From Dimorphilus gyrociliatus (lineage: Eukaryota > Annelida > Polychaeta > Dinophilidae), in the NCBI GenBank assembly GCA_904063045.1, contig CAJFCJ010000019.1, positions 858,570 to 922,569 of the forward strand: a stretch of 64,000 nt of DNA, in the 5' to 3' direction. Both the position numbers and the translations under genes were made by a program. Of the stretch, positions 1 to 16,508 are shown piece by piece. The first letter of the stretch is position 1. Every line of letters begins with the position of its first letter. Below the pieces are notes generated by a model, which saw only the letters and a program-made list of their open reading frames with translations, searched no databases and had not been told where the DNA came from.

Positions 1-165
1 CATGCGCAAAATGCAGGAAATACAATATAATCGAAGATTATATGTTTTAAATATAGCTTATTGAAATATTATTCATATAGTGCGTTTTTTATCCTCCGAT
101 CGTTTTCGCTATGCAAATTTTTGGCGAAATATGTTTAATAGATTTTATGTTATCGGCAGATTGAT
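1..165. other. Upstream region of WDR5
   Basis: AT-rich DNA before the WDR5 start codon. It should hold the WDR5 5' UTR and core promoter. I see no clear TATA box and no exon of a preceding gene. Confidence 0.4.
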
Positions 166-1619
<1,454 letters not shown>

Positions 1620-2596
1620 AGACATTAAATCTATATTTCTATCATTAATTTCGATTCATATCATTGTATTATAGAGCATATTACTTTTATGGAGCTTTTT
1701 CAATAAATAAAGAAAATCAAAGAATATTTTCCTTAGAAATATTACCTATAAACTATTGAAGCATCAAACGTAAATAACAAAGGAAATCATGTGTACCACC
1801 TTCAAAAGGTCTCCAGTTGCTTGCAATCTGCAAATGCAACGGCTTTAAAACAATCTGTAATATTAAAGCAGGCAGTAAGAGGCAAATTTATAATAAGAAA
1901 ACAAAGTATCTTTCTCCGGGTTTTAGAGTACAGACGCCACCTACAGGAAACGAATAGAGTATCCTGAACGCATTAAGAAACAAAAACCTGTCAAGTTGAA
2001 AAAAAAAGTATTATCAAATGATGCTGCAGTACAATGGCTTCCTTTTCAATGTGGTAACAATATTCCTCATTGAAATAATAAGGTGTAAATACGTCCTTTG
2101 AACGAAACGTTGTTTTCTCGTTGAAAAACGAGAAACAGTAAGTATTTAGAATTTTATATGTCCTTGATTTAAATATTTACAGAGACGCCAGGTACAATTA
2201 CAGTATATATACACAGTATTTTATTTTATAAACTAAAAGCTTGACGTTTATTATACATCTTGTTTGATTTTATCTGACAAACAATGTTGAAATAAGTAAA
2301 AACTGTGTTATCAAATATCAGTATATATAAATATATACAGTACATGTAATGATAATCACCCGTATACTTATCAACTAACATTGCATACCTGTAAACTACA
2401 TTGTATAAATCTGTACATTTGTTATGTTGTGTCTATTTTATTTATATATATATGAAACATAATCCTTGAACTAGGTATGCAGATGGCGCTAGCCATCAAA
2501 AGAGGGATATCTTTTCCTATGAATTTTCAGTTGTCTGCATGATTAATCGAAAGCACATGGGAAACAAGCAAAAAAATTTTATTATTATTATCATTT
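1620..2596. other. Convergent intergenic region between WDR5 and RIN
   Basis: Holds the WDR5 3' UTR (AATAAA at 1702) and probably the RIN 3' UTR. Two CTCF-like cores are present: 1933-1943 (reverse strand, AGGTGGCG) and 2481-2490 (AGATGGCGCT). TATA-rich tracts near 2205 and 2322-2345 carry the TATACAGTA motif discussed in the findings. No further gene seen. Confidence 0.5.
2481..2490 (+). promoter_or_regulatory. CTCF-like site
   Basis: AGATGGCGCT, the full core on the plus strand, between the convergent WDR5 and RIN genes. The same core occurs at 30726-30735. Confidence 0.4.
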
Positions 2597-5500
2597 TTAA
2601 AGTGTAAAATTCTTTGGCCAAACACATTTCGATGAAACCGTTTTATAGACGAAGGCGACTTCCTCTCCATATTTTTCTATTCGAGCCTTAATATCCGTTA
2701 ATACGAAATGACTTTTTAGTTTATCCTCTAGAAAATATTTACTTTGCTTTGAAATTTATAATTAAACTAAACCAGACTTTCTTTTTTAGCTTACCGACTC
2801 CTCTAACGACTGCATAAAGACCGTAGTCATTCGAATCTGATATCCTTAATCTATGGGCCAGCATGTTCGTTGCTTCGCGAACCGTCATCTTCGGACGAAC
2901 TGGTATGGGTTTGATGATAAAGCTATTTCTTACTTTATCGATAACGGCAATTTGTAAAACTCCTTCGAACTTTGAGTACAAGTCCTGTTTGGTTTTGATT
3001 TTGGTGTTTTTTTTATCAGCTTTAGTTGATTATTATTGATAAAATGAGAGAAAATCATGGAAAACGTACGGTTAATTCCTCCTTTGCCGCTTCTTTACCA
3101 AAAATATAAGGTAAGTACTTGAGAACGTGCAGGGCTGATCCTAAGGTTGATAAATAGTAACCAGATTCGCCACACGTTGAAGCAGGTTGAAGTAAAGCCC
3201 ACATGTAATTAATCTCTATCTGTAATAAATCACTGAATTAAATTAAAAGGGAATAAAGTTGGGAAAACTATTTGAACTCTACCTCATCCGTATAGACTCC
3301 AAGTCGAGAAAAGACAAAAATTAATGATGATAAGAAGACTAAGAATAGTAACAAATTGATAATTAAGAATTGTTAATGAATAGGAAGTTAGAAAAATGAT
3401 AGTATATTTAATTACAAACCGTTGCTTATTGATCGATTATTCAATAAATCTATTCTTATAGAACTCAATGTTTGTATTTTCGAGAGGGCGCCAATTAAAT
3501 TTTCTAATTTTTTTAACGGAGATGAGGCCTTTCTCATATTGACAAGAAAATGTTCTATAATTCCCATCATGGTATCATTTAGTCTACTTTCCATTTGCGC
3601 CTATTTTTATAATGAGAATGTTACAGTAGTTTGGTTTATTTTTAAATGGAGAGGGAAAAAAAGAAGAAAGTATAAAGTTAAAAACATTTACCGGTAAGCC
3701 CAGTTGCTCGGCGGACGTTGATTTAGCGCACTTAAGTCCCTCTCTTAATAATTCTATGTCTTTTTGTTGATGGTTCATAAATTTTTCAAAAACCAAATCC
3801 TTTAGGTCATTTACAACTAGTTCGTTTAAAGTATATTCGTATATGGCATTCAAATTGAGAAAAGTACCAGGTTCCAGCTAAATATAGTAAATAGTAGGAA
3901 GAGGAAGTGAAGAAAAGTAGAAAAGGAAAGAGAAGAAATGAAAAAAAGTAGAAAAATATAGTCAATTATTTTGATATAAAAATAAAATACTTTTAAAGCG
4001 TAACTATCGATCACGTGACGAATATTTTCTTCGGGTGAATGCAAGAGATAATTTTTCATACCGTCCATAAATTGTCGAATCTAATTGAAATGAAATATAT
4101 TCATTTTCTTGATGAATAATTCAGTTGTTAAAAGTTAGATTAATTTACGTTTCTGGTAATTGAGTAGGGATCAGTTTGCTTGGAATTCTTTGTACATTTT
4201 AAGAATTCGATTATACTTCTTCCAAAAGTTGAAGTATCACTTTTCATGTTAACAACGAATTCGTATATTTCCCAAGCAGGACTCCTTTGACCATCTCCAT
4301 TAAATTGAGGAATGTCTAAAGTTTCAGGGCCTTTACAATATGCAAATTAATTAAAGGTAATGTAATATTTATTTTTCATTATATTTAGAGTATTTTAATG
4401 AATTGATAACTTACAGAGAAATGCTAAATCTTGTTCTACTTTAGTATTATCGCTGAATTCTTCATACGATGTAGCATCGTTTAGAAACGGATGAACATAT
4501 TCCACGGCGGAAGTATCCGGAACTTCGGAATCGTCGACGCTCATTTGAGCGGAATCGCTAGCTACACGAAGGGCAAACCATACATCACTATGCCATGGGG
4601 TACTAAATTCAGTGACATCCGAATAACGATCCGTATCGACTGGTTTGACCTTGGCCTTTGAATCATTAACATTATCATAGAACGACCTTCTCCTAAACAC
4701 GTTTGTTTCTATTTGGACGTCGCTGAATTTCTCTGATTTTGTATTCGAATCGTATACAATCGATGAGTGACGGGACGATTCGTTAGGTCTAGGGTGATTG
4801 ATTGGACGTGGTTTAGGACGTCTCTTAACGTCGTTAGGAAGTGGAGGAGGTGCACACGACATTTGTATATTAGGACAAAAAGTTAACCAAAAATCTGGAA
4901 AAAAGTAAAAATCAAACAGTGGAAAAGTAGAAACACAACTGGAAAACTTTTATTCAACTATTGCAGATTTTTTTTTAATAGAATTGCAATCATCAAACGT
5001 ACTCTTTCCAAGTTTATTTAGCTCTCGTAATCCGTTTGCAGAAGCTGTACTCCATATAGGTGTAGGCAACTTTAACAAAGTTTCTAATCCGTATGAGTGA
5101 GTTGAATATCGCTCAAGAAGATGGATTATTGTGGGGGAAACAAATTTAGATTCTGCCAAGTAGATACCGTCTGGAGATTCTTCAATTCTATAATGATGCA
5201 GTATATTCTCTCCGATATGAACGGATAATACAAGCTTTTGATTTTCAACTGTTGAATCACTAGTGACTCGTACTATGAAATTCTGTGGAGCAGGCAAAAA
5301 ATAAGAAGAATGTTTTACAATAAAAAAAAAACTGCATAGACGTAAAACTGTATAGTTTGAAAATTGTAGAGGAAACACAAGTGTGTATTTGTACGCTGCC
5401 TTGTTATCTATATAGCATGTAAGCCTATAAAGAAATACCAGCGCCGCCTTCAAGGAACGGTATTTAATTATATAGGACTATAAAAAAGATACTATAGTAA

Positions 5501-7682
5501 GATTATCGTATAAAAATCGTATACAAACCCCGGGATTTGTATCCCTTAAAAGTTCGTTCACTTCCTGCCTATCGACTTTCAGGAACCATATATCACGAGT
5601 AGATTGTAACCGCTGGCTTAAAGAAATATTTTCGGGGAAATCGGAGTCGTTCACCTTCAAATTCGATCTGTAAGCGCGTAAAGTCGAGAGAATAAGTAGG
5701 TACGTTTCCTCCCTTATCTCTCGTTCTACTTTTACAAGCGATATGGAAAATATCACTTACCTTTGTTCATCATTTTCGCGCATTTCCGTTGTAGATAATA
5801 ATGTATCAGCTCGACGGGCGTCAATTAGAATACCGTCTAAATCACCTGCAATATTGGTGAGAAGCTAGGAAAAAACAGTGACTAATAAGTATTAGATGAG
5901 TAGATGGTTTATCCGTGAAACGCGAAACCGTCTAGTTAAAATTTAACCTCAGAACTCGTGTTTAAGTTAGTTTACAATAAAAAAAAACTAGTTGAAAGAG
6001 AGAAAACAATCCCATTTAAAGGAAACTAAATACTTTAAAATACAAGGAAAGAGAGAAGAAAAGATGAAGAAAAAACTAGGGAAAATAGTATTCAATGATG
6101 GGGAGTTAAATAGAATAAAAGATAAATAAGGGGAAAGGAAATGAATAGAAATAGGATTTATAGTTAAGCAACGGGGATCTAAACGTAAAAAAAAGCTATT
6201 GGCGTGCTAAACAAAAGATTGTAGACAGGAACTATGCGATAATATTTTATTCAGTAGAATTGATTATGCCAAATGTTTTATCTATCGTATAGCAATCAAG
6301 ACGATTCTAATATAAATCCACTTCATTTCCAATTTCACGAATGAATAATTCTAACTAGTCGACGCTAGAATTTAATACGGGATGACCAGAAAGAGAGTTA
6401 ATAATTATTACTACTACTTTGATATCTATAGACATAAAGGGTCCAAAAATATAAGATACTTATATAGGGATGTATATAAAATAATTACTTTTTCTCTCCG
6501 GATTATTATACTATTATTATCAATAAGTTAATTAATTATACGGATAGAAATTCGCTTATTAGGCGGGACTATAACAAAGCTATCTAAATATCAGATAATA
6601 CGTATAAAAGAGGAAATTTGTTCAGTGCTATATCCTTTAATGGCAACGCCATCTACAGTTTAACATATGAATTAATTATTCTAGAATAATCTAAAAAAAG
6701 GCTTTTTTCAAATTTATTACCAGCTCTAAATGAAATAAACTATGTTAATGCAATAAAAAGGCTATGAAAAATCGTATTTATGCGAAATGCATGCATATAT
6801 ATTTATATATATATTTATATATTTATATCGGTGTAGGTCTTCTCTCTTTCCTATTACTTTTTGTATTTTTCAATACCCCCTACCCTCCTCCCTCACTCCC
6901 CAATCCACCCACTCCCTTCCCCTATCTCTTATTCTTTGTTCCGATACATATATCTTTCCAATTAAAACAGATAAAGTTATAATGATCAATTATAAATATA
7001 GAAAAGACAAAGAAATAAGCTTAATTGTAATATACATAGTGTATATATATACATTAGTATATACACACACTACTGTATAATTTAATCCTTGTCTCTTTTA
7101 CCAACATAAATCACGAAATTGTTTATATTTTCATTGTATATATACAGTATATACATTATACAAGCTTATTCCGCTCTTTCGTTCCTTTTTTTAGTACACT
7201 GACTGTCAAGAATTGCATGTAAAAAGACTAAATAAATAAATAAAAAGGCCTTTTTTCTTAGTTTAACATGCTTATAAAATGTAAAAATATAACTATTCTC
7301 ATGCCATTTTTTTTAAGTTTTCATGAATATATATATATATATATATGGTATATATATTCTATATAAACCATATACCTGATCAATTATTGTCCATTCTCTG
7401 CCTACGAATGGCATTTTCTACTTGACGGTCAGAGACGAACTGCAATAACAGTCCACTCTCATCATGATTCGATCGATAGTCAAACAACAACTGTTTCCGA
7501 AAGACTATACTGTCCAGGCCTTGTTATCATAACAAGGACAACGAAGAATTATCAACTATTTAACAAACAATTAAACCAATCAAAAACACTATTAACTATA
7601 CCTGTATAATTTCGTCATATACTTTATTAAATTTCGCTTTTTCAATTGGATCCATGTAAGGAATGTATGAATTATTATTCAT
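2597..7682 (-). CDS. RIN-type Ras/Rab5 interactor (SH2, VPS9, RA domains), sprint orthologue
   Basis: Thirteen exons on the minus strand: 7602-7682, 5761-5864, 5529-5667, 5003-5282, 4415-4894, 4149-4330, 3991-4080, 3692-3877, 3420-3600, 3283-3338, 3070-3219, 2795-2984 and 2597-2727. They sum to 750 codons (749 residues) with consistent phase. An SH2 domain spans about residues 82-185 (IWFLKVDRQEV, then NFIVRVTSD and KLVLSVHIGENILHHYRI). A proline-rich segment follows (PPPLPNDVKRRPKPRP, about 213-230), then the RIN-homology stretch with RQFMDGMKNYLL. The VPS9 catalytic domain is about 500-645; it contains LGVYTDEIEINYMWALLQ and GESGYYLSTL, the conserved Rab5-GEF region. A Ras-association domain ends the protein (VRPKMTVREATNMLAHRL). 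RIN proteins activate Rab5 on endosomes downstream of Ras and tyrosine kinases. The first exon is separated from the rest by a 1.7-kb intron, the longest in the gene. Paralogue assignment within RIN1-3 is not possible. Confidence 0.9.
5865..7601 (-). other. First intron of the RIN-like gene
   Basis: Long intron between the 27-residue first coding exon and the SH2-encoding exons. It contains a reverse-strand CTCF-like core (6644-6656, TAGATGGCGTT), polypyrimidine tracts, and TA-rich DNA with a TATACAGTATATA palindrome at 7137-7156. The open frames here are low-complexity translations. Confidence 0.5.
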
Positions 7683-10549
7683 TATGCTAAATATTTTGCT
7701 CTTTTTCTCTCAGTCTACTTATCTCGGCTACTATATATCAACAAATATTATAGCGGCGATATCTCGTACGTTAAAGGGTGATAAGAAAAAAATAATTACG
7801 CCTATTTGTTAGCAATTGGACTTTTATCCTACTTAATTTAGGCACAAAAAGAAAATAGCTGAATGTATAAATAAATAAATAAGTAAATAAATGATGAATG
7901 GTTTGATAAAGATAGATTGAAAGAATTAAGACAGTTAAAAGAATTAAAAGAGACGAAGATGTATATAGACAATATATAGAATAAATATATCGCTTAGGAA
8001 GAAAAAAAGAAAGAAAGAAATAGAGTCAGAGAGAGAGAGAGAGAAAAAAAGAATCTACAAACAAATGTGCTATTTTTTTTATACAATCAATGTTAAATGT
8101 TAAAATCAGCACTTAAGGCTTAAAACTGAAATTAGAGCCGATGTACAGTGTATATTTTAAGCTCGCCTTTAGAAACATTGGGAAACTTTAATAGATGCTA
8201 ATTGAATTACGAAATCCTTGAAGGCAATAAACCCGATGGAAAGAAGTTGTTAATCGGTAGATGGCGTTCTTGTAGTAATAGTGACGCTTTTAATCGATAC
8301 GAAACATCTATTAATTAAGCAAAAATACGCCAGACATGGCAGAAGGCTTATAACTATTGGAGAATAAATAATAGAAAAAGGACGAAAAACGAACGAACAA
8401 GAGACGAGAAAATGTCAACGGGTCGTGTAATGCAATTGGAACGTCGCCGATTCGTCATATAAACTAGGCTAAAAGTACATGAAATAGATAGATAGTCCAT
8501 CCGAATTAACTAGACTATTTACCCCTATATCCGAAATCGATATCTATCAAACGTTTTCGATTATTAAGCGAGTATTTCCCGTTTGTAATCTTATTATTTT
8601 GTTAAGGCGCGAAAAAAAATCCAAGTAAAACTCCTATTCCTGGAATTTGGCGTCTCTCATTTACTATCAATAAAAACAAACATGATTTTCATGGAAATTT
8701 ACTAAAACGGGTATAGTAAAAGTACGACCAAGAAATATAAAAAGATAACACGTGTGTCGTTTCGTTTTCAATTATTCGTCCCAGATGGCTATGTGGGGCT
8801 GCGGGTGCGATTCGTTGCGGTAACCGCATTGCAGTGCCGCAGATTGCGGACAGGGATGTTGCCACGCGCGAGAGAGATGATAAAAAAAATAGGTGACAGG
8901 TGATCAGCATCCGCTGTTGATGCGACAGCCGAGTTTAAATTACGTTTATGTAGGTTGTATTCAGATAATTCCTGTTCTCCCCTATCCCTCATCTTTTTAA
9001 ATACAACTTTTAAATGGTTTTCAAATTAATAGTCATTGAAAAGAGTTTTTTTTTGTTTCTTTTTTTTTCAAATTTCACGTCTGTTAAAGTTTATATGTGA
9101 TCATATTCTTACATCCTCTTTAACGGGTGACGAAAGCTAAACGACCTTGTTAAAAGACTTGTAAAAAATTTTATACCCTCGATCATTGGTCTTACCTTCA
9201 GAAGCCTATAGAGCGCACTCTTTTAGCTTGTCAAAAAAGAAAGTAAAAGATTTATTTTCGTATCATTGCTTAGAAGTTAACAGGATAAATGAAATGTAGA
9301 GAATATTGAGTGTATTTTTTTAGTTGTACCCAAAAAAAATGAATTCTTCTCTCTCTCTCTCTTAGTTTCTTTTAATGTATCCAAGTCTATAAATTTTCTC
9401 CCTTCTCTTCTCTCTATCTCTTTTTCTGTCCACCGTCTTTTCCCTCTCTCTCTCTCTCTCTATCTATTCTTTTAAAAAGAAGAGTGAAATTATTAATGAA
9501 ATTTTAATAAGATATACTAGAATGTTTATAGGCCATTCTCCATTGTTATTTGAAAGAGTGCAGTAAAAAAAAGTACTTTCATCTGTAAATTATATTTATA
9601 TTGATAAATTTGCACACCTAGTAGTCTCGGCCTTGCTTCAGTTATTTATCGATGTAAATTCGCTAAGGATCGGCAATCACTAAACCGATAAGTTTGGCAT
9701 TGTTTACAAAATGGTTTGATATAGTAATTCATACTAGAAAGGCACAAAAAAAAGAAATCCCATCAACTAGACTTTTTGGCGGTAAAATTATGTTCCATTC
9801 GAATGATGCAAAATTTCACTTACATACCAACACTTTATTTCATTATACATATAAAAATACCGATTAGGCCTTTAGATTTTGCTGATACTACCTAGTTTTT
9901 AAGTAAAAAATTCGAAATAATAACAATATACTACCAAGAATATAAATGACATGTAAATTAAAATATTCCCAATAGAGACTGCCGAAATCCAGCATTGGCT
10001 ATTTGTAAGAATTAATTTACAAGAATTTTTTCCCAAATAACTTTTAGTATATTATTTAAAAGCCTTTTGATTAGGACACCCTGTAATTGTTAAAGATAAT
10101 TTTGCTAACTTATTTGATGGGAAAACACGAGTCTACATCAAATAGGCCTATCAAATATACGCCTGCACTTTTTCCGCAATGCGTTACCGCAATGGCGAAT
10201 TTTTCAGCCAATCAGCGAGCTTTCGTTTAAAATCGAACCGCCACGTCGCGCCAGTACCAATTTTTTAAATAATATAGTTCCACACTTTTCTTTATATAAT
10301 TCTTTTAAAAATAGATATTTTTCACCATTATCAAAAGGTATAGGTAGAAAAGTTATTTTTACATATTAAGTAACCTCTGTATAAGCAGTATTGGCTGTAA
10401 CGTTGAATTTGATACCGATGCGTATGAATATATGTCCTTAGCCGGACCGAAAGCCGCACTTTCCGGACTACTTGCCAAGGCCCCGCGCATACTCGCATTA
10501 GACGTGCTCATCTCGTGTTCTCCGCATAAACCTTCGCATATTCCAAAAA
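7683..10549. other. Divergent intergenic region between RIN and calmodulin
   Basis: About 2.9 kb without a supported gene. It contains (GA)n near 8029-8044, CT-rich tracts near 9351-9364 and 9440-9462, CTCF-like cores at 8258-8268 (TAGATGGCGTT) and 8781-8790 (CCAGATGGCT), and a locally GC-richer block at about 8760-8960. The last 400 bases before the calmodulin start include a CCAAT box (10206-10214, AGCCAATCA) and should be the calmodulin promoter and 5' UTR. Confidence 0.45.
10200..10549 (+). promoter_or_regulatory. Probable calmodulin promoter and 5' UTR
   Basis: GC content and CpG frequency rise sharply compared with flanking DNA (10440-10540 contains several CpGs). A CCAAT box lies at 10206-10214. 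The region ends directly at the ATG-only first coding exon. The transcription start is not determined. Confidence 0.4.
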
Positions 10550-11943
<1,394 letters not shown>

Positions 11944-14296
11944 GCGGGGCGCTGCACTCTCATTCTTTGTAGATCTGTCTCCTGCATTGCGGAAGAAAAG
12001 CGTTTTATTTTTAACGTACAATGTCTGCAACGTATGGAGTCGTTCGTCGGAGCTACAGCGTCCTTATTCGTTGGATCTACGACGAAGCTTTCGCGCCATT
12101 ATATAATAGTTCTATTTCTTTTTTGTAAGAAAAACGTTAAACTAATCATTGCTCCGCTTTTCTTTCATGTATGAATTATAATCTATATCTTTGTCTGTAA
12201 AATATCACATACTTTCCAACAAGATTTTCATGTTGATTGTTCAAAAAAAAAAAAAATATGGCTTATAACACACTTCAGTAGTAGGATTTGAGTTTTGCGA
12301 CAGTAGAAAATAGAATCTAATTAACCTACTTAGGCGTCGGTCGAGAGAAATTGCGCAACTAATCGAATCGGGAAAAATCGAAAATTTTAGCGCGCGTTTC
12401 GACAGTGCTGCCACCCAATGGCGGAATAATGGCGTCATCGGCGGCTGCGTGCTTTCTATGCCGGTCGGTTAAAGGCGATTTTTTGGCTACAATTACTTCA
12501 TGTTACGCCCTGAAAAATTGTCAAACGCTGTCGTAAATTGTTGGCGAAGGTAATCGTATAAAGTTTGTCGTCGAAAGAGGTAAGATCTCTTAGAAAACTC
12601 GAATTTTTCTTCTAAAGATTATTCTTGCCGCCCTGCATGCATAATCAATGAGCCGCCGCCATATATATGCTTGAAACCGAGTCGGCTTTTTAGGCCTGCG
12701 ACAGGGTATAACTTTAAATCTTTCTTACGAAAAATGTTCGATATGAACGATATATTCAAAAGTGGTACAAGTTTTTTAATATAAAGATACCCAAGAACAA
12801 ATGTGAATGGGTTGTAACGAATATGCAGATGAGCTTGCCGCAATGGCGCAGATGCAAGCGGTGAATCATCTAGAGGATTTCACCTGCTGGAGTAGATAGG
12901 TCTAGACTTGGACTAGTCAGTGGTTGCATTTTTTCTGTGTTATTCACAATGAATGTTGTTATTTTTGTTTTTAGTTGTAAATCTGAATATTATAATGTTT
13001 CAGAAACTAATTATTGAAAAATAAAGCAGGTGACTAAACAAAGAAAACGGCTGCGATAGGGGGCGCTTGTGTGTTCTTTGTCCTTCCTCGAACTTCACTA
13101 CATAAAGCGGACTGCGTCTGACCCGGCCGTATTACACGCCAAGTCGGTGGTTCGGTGGGGCTGTTTGAGCCGGCAGAATCCGTTAAGAGGTATTCTGCAG
13201 GTACACATCAGCCCCATTTAGCCATCGTTTTTCATCGTCTATATCTACAACAACTACTACAATATCTACTACGATTGGAGCTGCTGTTATCTGAACATTT
13301 TTTGAATTTGTTTCGACGCTGACCTATTTTTCACACGCACCTTACGTAATTTTTACTTCTCTCTCTTCTCTCTTTCTCTCTCTCTCTGTCTTCGCAATTT
13401 TTTCAGTGAATCGGTTAATTTCAGCAGTAGAATTTTAGCATTATTTATCTTCTCTACTGATTTTTCGAAACCTAAAAATCGCCAGATTTCTCGTAAGCGT
13501 GATCATTGAACAAAGGGGCGACTCATGTGCAGGCACATACACACAAAGAAAAGTTGGGCTGTCTGCATGTATGAATCTGCTCCTCTATTCTTTGTTCGGC
13601 ATCTTCTGCATGCTATTTAGTTTTTGCATGCATTTTTTTTTCCCTCCCTGTTCTCGTTTTAACATACAATGCTACATTCTTTTTCTCTGAACGAAATCTT
13701 GAAATAATACAGTTTAAAAATAATTTAAAATCACTCGTTTTGAACAAAGAAGCGTGACCGACGCCAGCAAGTTGTATTAAACCGCTAGAGGGCGTGTTCC
13801 GATGCCCGCCGTTTTACCTCTTGTTCTTAAAAAGTTCATATCCTTTTTTTTTCCAATTATAACACAAGAAATTAGTAAGAATGACTAAAATTTCAGTCAT
13901 TTATCATAACACAATAATATCCGTATAAGTATGATTAAACATGAATAATGAGGGGATGAACAAGTTTAATAATATAGAAATAAAGGGAAAAAATGCGTGG
14001 CCGAATGTAGACGTTAATTTTTCGCTGTGCATACCCGACTAACCCTGAAGTAACCCCTTGTTGTATATAGGTGAAGTATTTCGCGAACTGCCATTTTTGC
14101 TCTCGATCGCGAAATCTTGAATGTTACAAAAGAATAAATAAAGGCATAGTTTTAATAATGTAACAAGCGTAAAATATTAATATACGATGAGACTGCTCCC
14201 CCTATTATATTGATTAAAGAAACAAAAGATAGTGTTAAATCGACTCGTTTGGTCAATGTGCATATGCCATTTCAGTTAGAGAAGACTACTACTAAA
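11944..14296. other. Region between the two calmodulin genes
   Basis: Includes the 3' UTR of the first calmodulin, then DNA with two GC-richer CpG-containing blocks (about 12330-12480 and 13060-13200). CTCF-like sites occur at 13782-13796 (CCGCTAGAGGGCGTG) and more weakly at 12411-12424. A (CT)n tract lies near 13354-13388. The 13060-13200 block ends in a possible splice donor (GTATTC at about 13191) and could be a noncoding first exon. No coding gene supported. Confidence 0.4.
13782..13796 (+). promoter_or_regulatory. CTCF-like site
   Basis: CCGCTAGAGGGCGTG, two mismatches from the consensus, between the tandem calmodulin genes. Confidence 0.4.
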
Positions 14297-15070
14297 ATGG
14301 TAAATATACACAATTCGCGAAATTTCTTGTTTTTGCACCGAATAAGGAAAGTGACTGGCGTCTTCTTTGTCTTCAGACAGAAACCGCAAAATCGCAGCTG
14401 TCCGATGAGCAACTTTCCGGTTAGAACAAAGAGCTTGAATTAGTTTTTGAAAGGACATTTTACCCATTGTTTGTAGAATTTCAAGAGGCTTTCGCGCTTT
14501 TCGACAAAGATGGCGACGGAGTAATTACAACGAAAGAACTAGGAACGGTAATGAGGTCACTAGGGCAGAATCCTTCTGATACAGAATTACAAGACATGAT
14601 TAATGAAGTTGATGTCGATGGTTTGTTAGAGAAAATTTTTCCATCTCTATTTTTATTTCTACATCAATAAAGTCGTTAAACGAAAATGTATATTTTCTTT
14701 GGTCTAGGAAATGGAACTATCGACTTTAACGAATTCCTAAGTATGATGGCGAAGCAAACTTCGGATAAAAACGATGGTGAACACGAAATGGAAGAAGCTT
14801 TCAAAGCCTTTGACAAAGACGGTGATGGATTCATTTCGGCTGCCGAATTACGACAAGTGATGCTGAGTATAGGTGAAAAGTTAACGGATGCCGAAGTTGG
14901 TGAAATGATTCGAGAGGCCGATAGAGATGGTGACGGCCTAATAAGCTACTCTGGTAAGGATGTCAGTATATATAAAGTATAAATAAAGTTTTTTATAGTA
15001 TATACTACAGATAAGCATCATTATGTATGTTACTATATACAAGCATACTGCATTTATAGTTTGCAAATTG

Positions 15071-15103
<33 letters not shown>

Positions 15104-15192
15104 TTAGCAAACAACAACAAAAATTAATACGTCCTTATTTCTTTCTTTCTTTTCTTTCTACAGAGTTCGTCGTTATGATGTGTTCAAAATAA
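14297..15192 (+). CDS. Divergent calmodulin-like protein (tandem copy)
   Basis: Exons 14297-14299 (ATG only), 14377-14419, 14477-14620, 14708-14953 and 15164-15192 give 154 residues. It keeps the calmodulin architecture: four EF hands with intact loops ([48 protein letters not shown]), the sequence RSLGQNP between hands 1 and 2, and an ATG-only first exon with the same intron. It differs in a longer N-terminus ([14 protein letters not shown]), a changed central linker ([14 protein letters not shown] instead of the [12 protein letters not shown] type), the C-terminus EFVVMMCSK, and an extra intron inside EF-hand loop 2. Shared intron position and orientation indicate a tandem duplication. Ca2+ binding is expected; target specificity probably differs because the linker and C-terminus diverge. 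It could be a tissue-restricted calmodulin-like gene. Confidence 0.92.
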
Positions 15193-15216
15193 CGATCGAT
15201 AAAGTATACCCACCCG

Positions 15217-15230
15217 TCACCAGATGGCGA
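15217..15230 (+). promoter_or_regulatory. CTCF-like site
   Basis: TCACCAGATGGCGA lies 24 bases after the stop codon of the divergent calmodulin. It differs from the core consensus only at the ends. Confidence 0.45.
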
Positions 15231-16508
15231 AAAGCACTCAATTTATATTTCTTTATTTTCTCAATGTTTGCATTTGAATTTGAAAGAGAAAATTGAATAG
15301 GACAATTGTTTGGCACATTCCTGTTAATTATGAATATTTATTTGTTTCATGAACAATAACATGCTTTAATATTTTCATTCCGTCCGTAAAATATAACAAC
15401 ATTTCATAAACAAATACCTATCCTCTCTTAATTAATGCCTTTCTCAAATGGTTTTACTATTTGGTTATTCATAACTTGATGCTTTATTTTAAATAGGTTT
15501 GAAAAGATAGACGAGTTTGCAATATTAATAGACGCCGCAGAATTACCATTTGACAATCTACCCACGCGTATACAACGAAATTCAGCCGCATTGCAAACAT
15601 TCTGTACACACAACTAAGGAATAGATAAAAACTCATGAATTATTATACATAGATTGTGGATCATTTCTACAAAATTTAACGTTGGTGGTACATTTGTGAA
15701 TATGAATTTTCTATTCTTTTTAACACCGTTTCAATGTGATCCATTCAATCAGCCTACATTCTTATTGTAGTTACAATGTCAAATAACAATAAAACTGCCC
15801 GTATTTTCAAGACGTCCTATTTTGAATGGAAAAACGGCATCGCATACAGAATGAACTCCCGACGTCTATACGTAATAGCATATATTGCTACTTCTCTGGC
15901 CCACTCTTTCTTTGAGCCTCTCTTATATCTTTATTATTTCTTTCTCTCCCTCTGCACTCCTTATTTCTTTCTTTATCCATAATCTCTCTCTCTCTTTCTT
16001 TCTTTTCAAAAAAATCTACTAACAATGCGTAAACAGCGTTAGACAGACTCGTATTTTTTACTGTTTTATGGTCCTACAAGCTCTCTTTATAAAGTAAACA
16101 ATTGAGAAGCAATATCTTATCATTAATTTAGCATCAAATTTGCAACGGTTTACCGTTTTACAGCAAAGGGTGATCGAGGTACGTCAACTTACATTTTCTC
16201 TTTGTGTAGAAGGGAAAGTAAAGTATTACGTAAGAATAAAAATCGGGGCAATCTCTCAGAAACTCTCTTTAGCGTACAAGTCTCAATGATTAAAGAATGA
16301 AACTGTAACTTTGATAAGAGTTATCAATTCTAATTTTGTTTTTGATCTTTTTATTATTGTTATTGTTTTTTTAAAAAAAAAACAAGGAAAGAACATTAAT
16401 TTCAATCTTTTTTTGGAAGTGAAATATATGGAAACAAAAGAAAAATTCTTATGTACTCGCTACGAGAGAGTAGGACGTGTTCAAAATACCGATCAATATT
16501 TTCTTGTC

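Noticed and set aside
6764-7080. Overlapping plus-strand frames in the RIN first intron
   Set aside because: Translations of TA-rich and C-rich low-complexity DNA inside an intron of a well-supported gene; two frames overlap and neither resembles a protein.
12600-12860. Possible noncoding RNA between the calmodulin genes
   Set aside because: Mixed composition with a CpG-rich end, but no family motif or convincing long-range pairing was recognised.
15776-15982. 68-residue frame downstream of the calmodulin-like gene
   Set aside because: The C-terminal half translates a CT-rich tract and no family similarity is visible.
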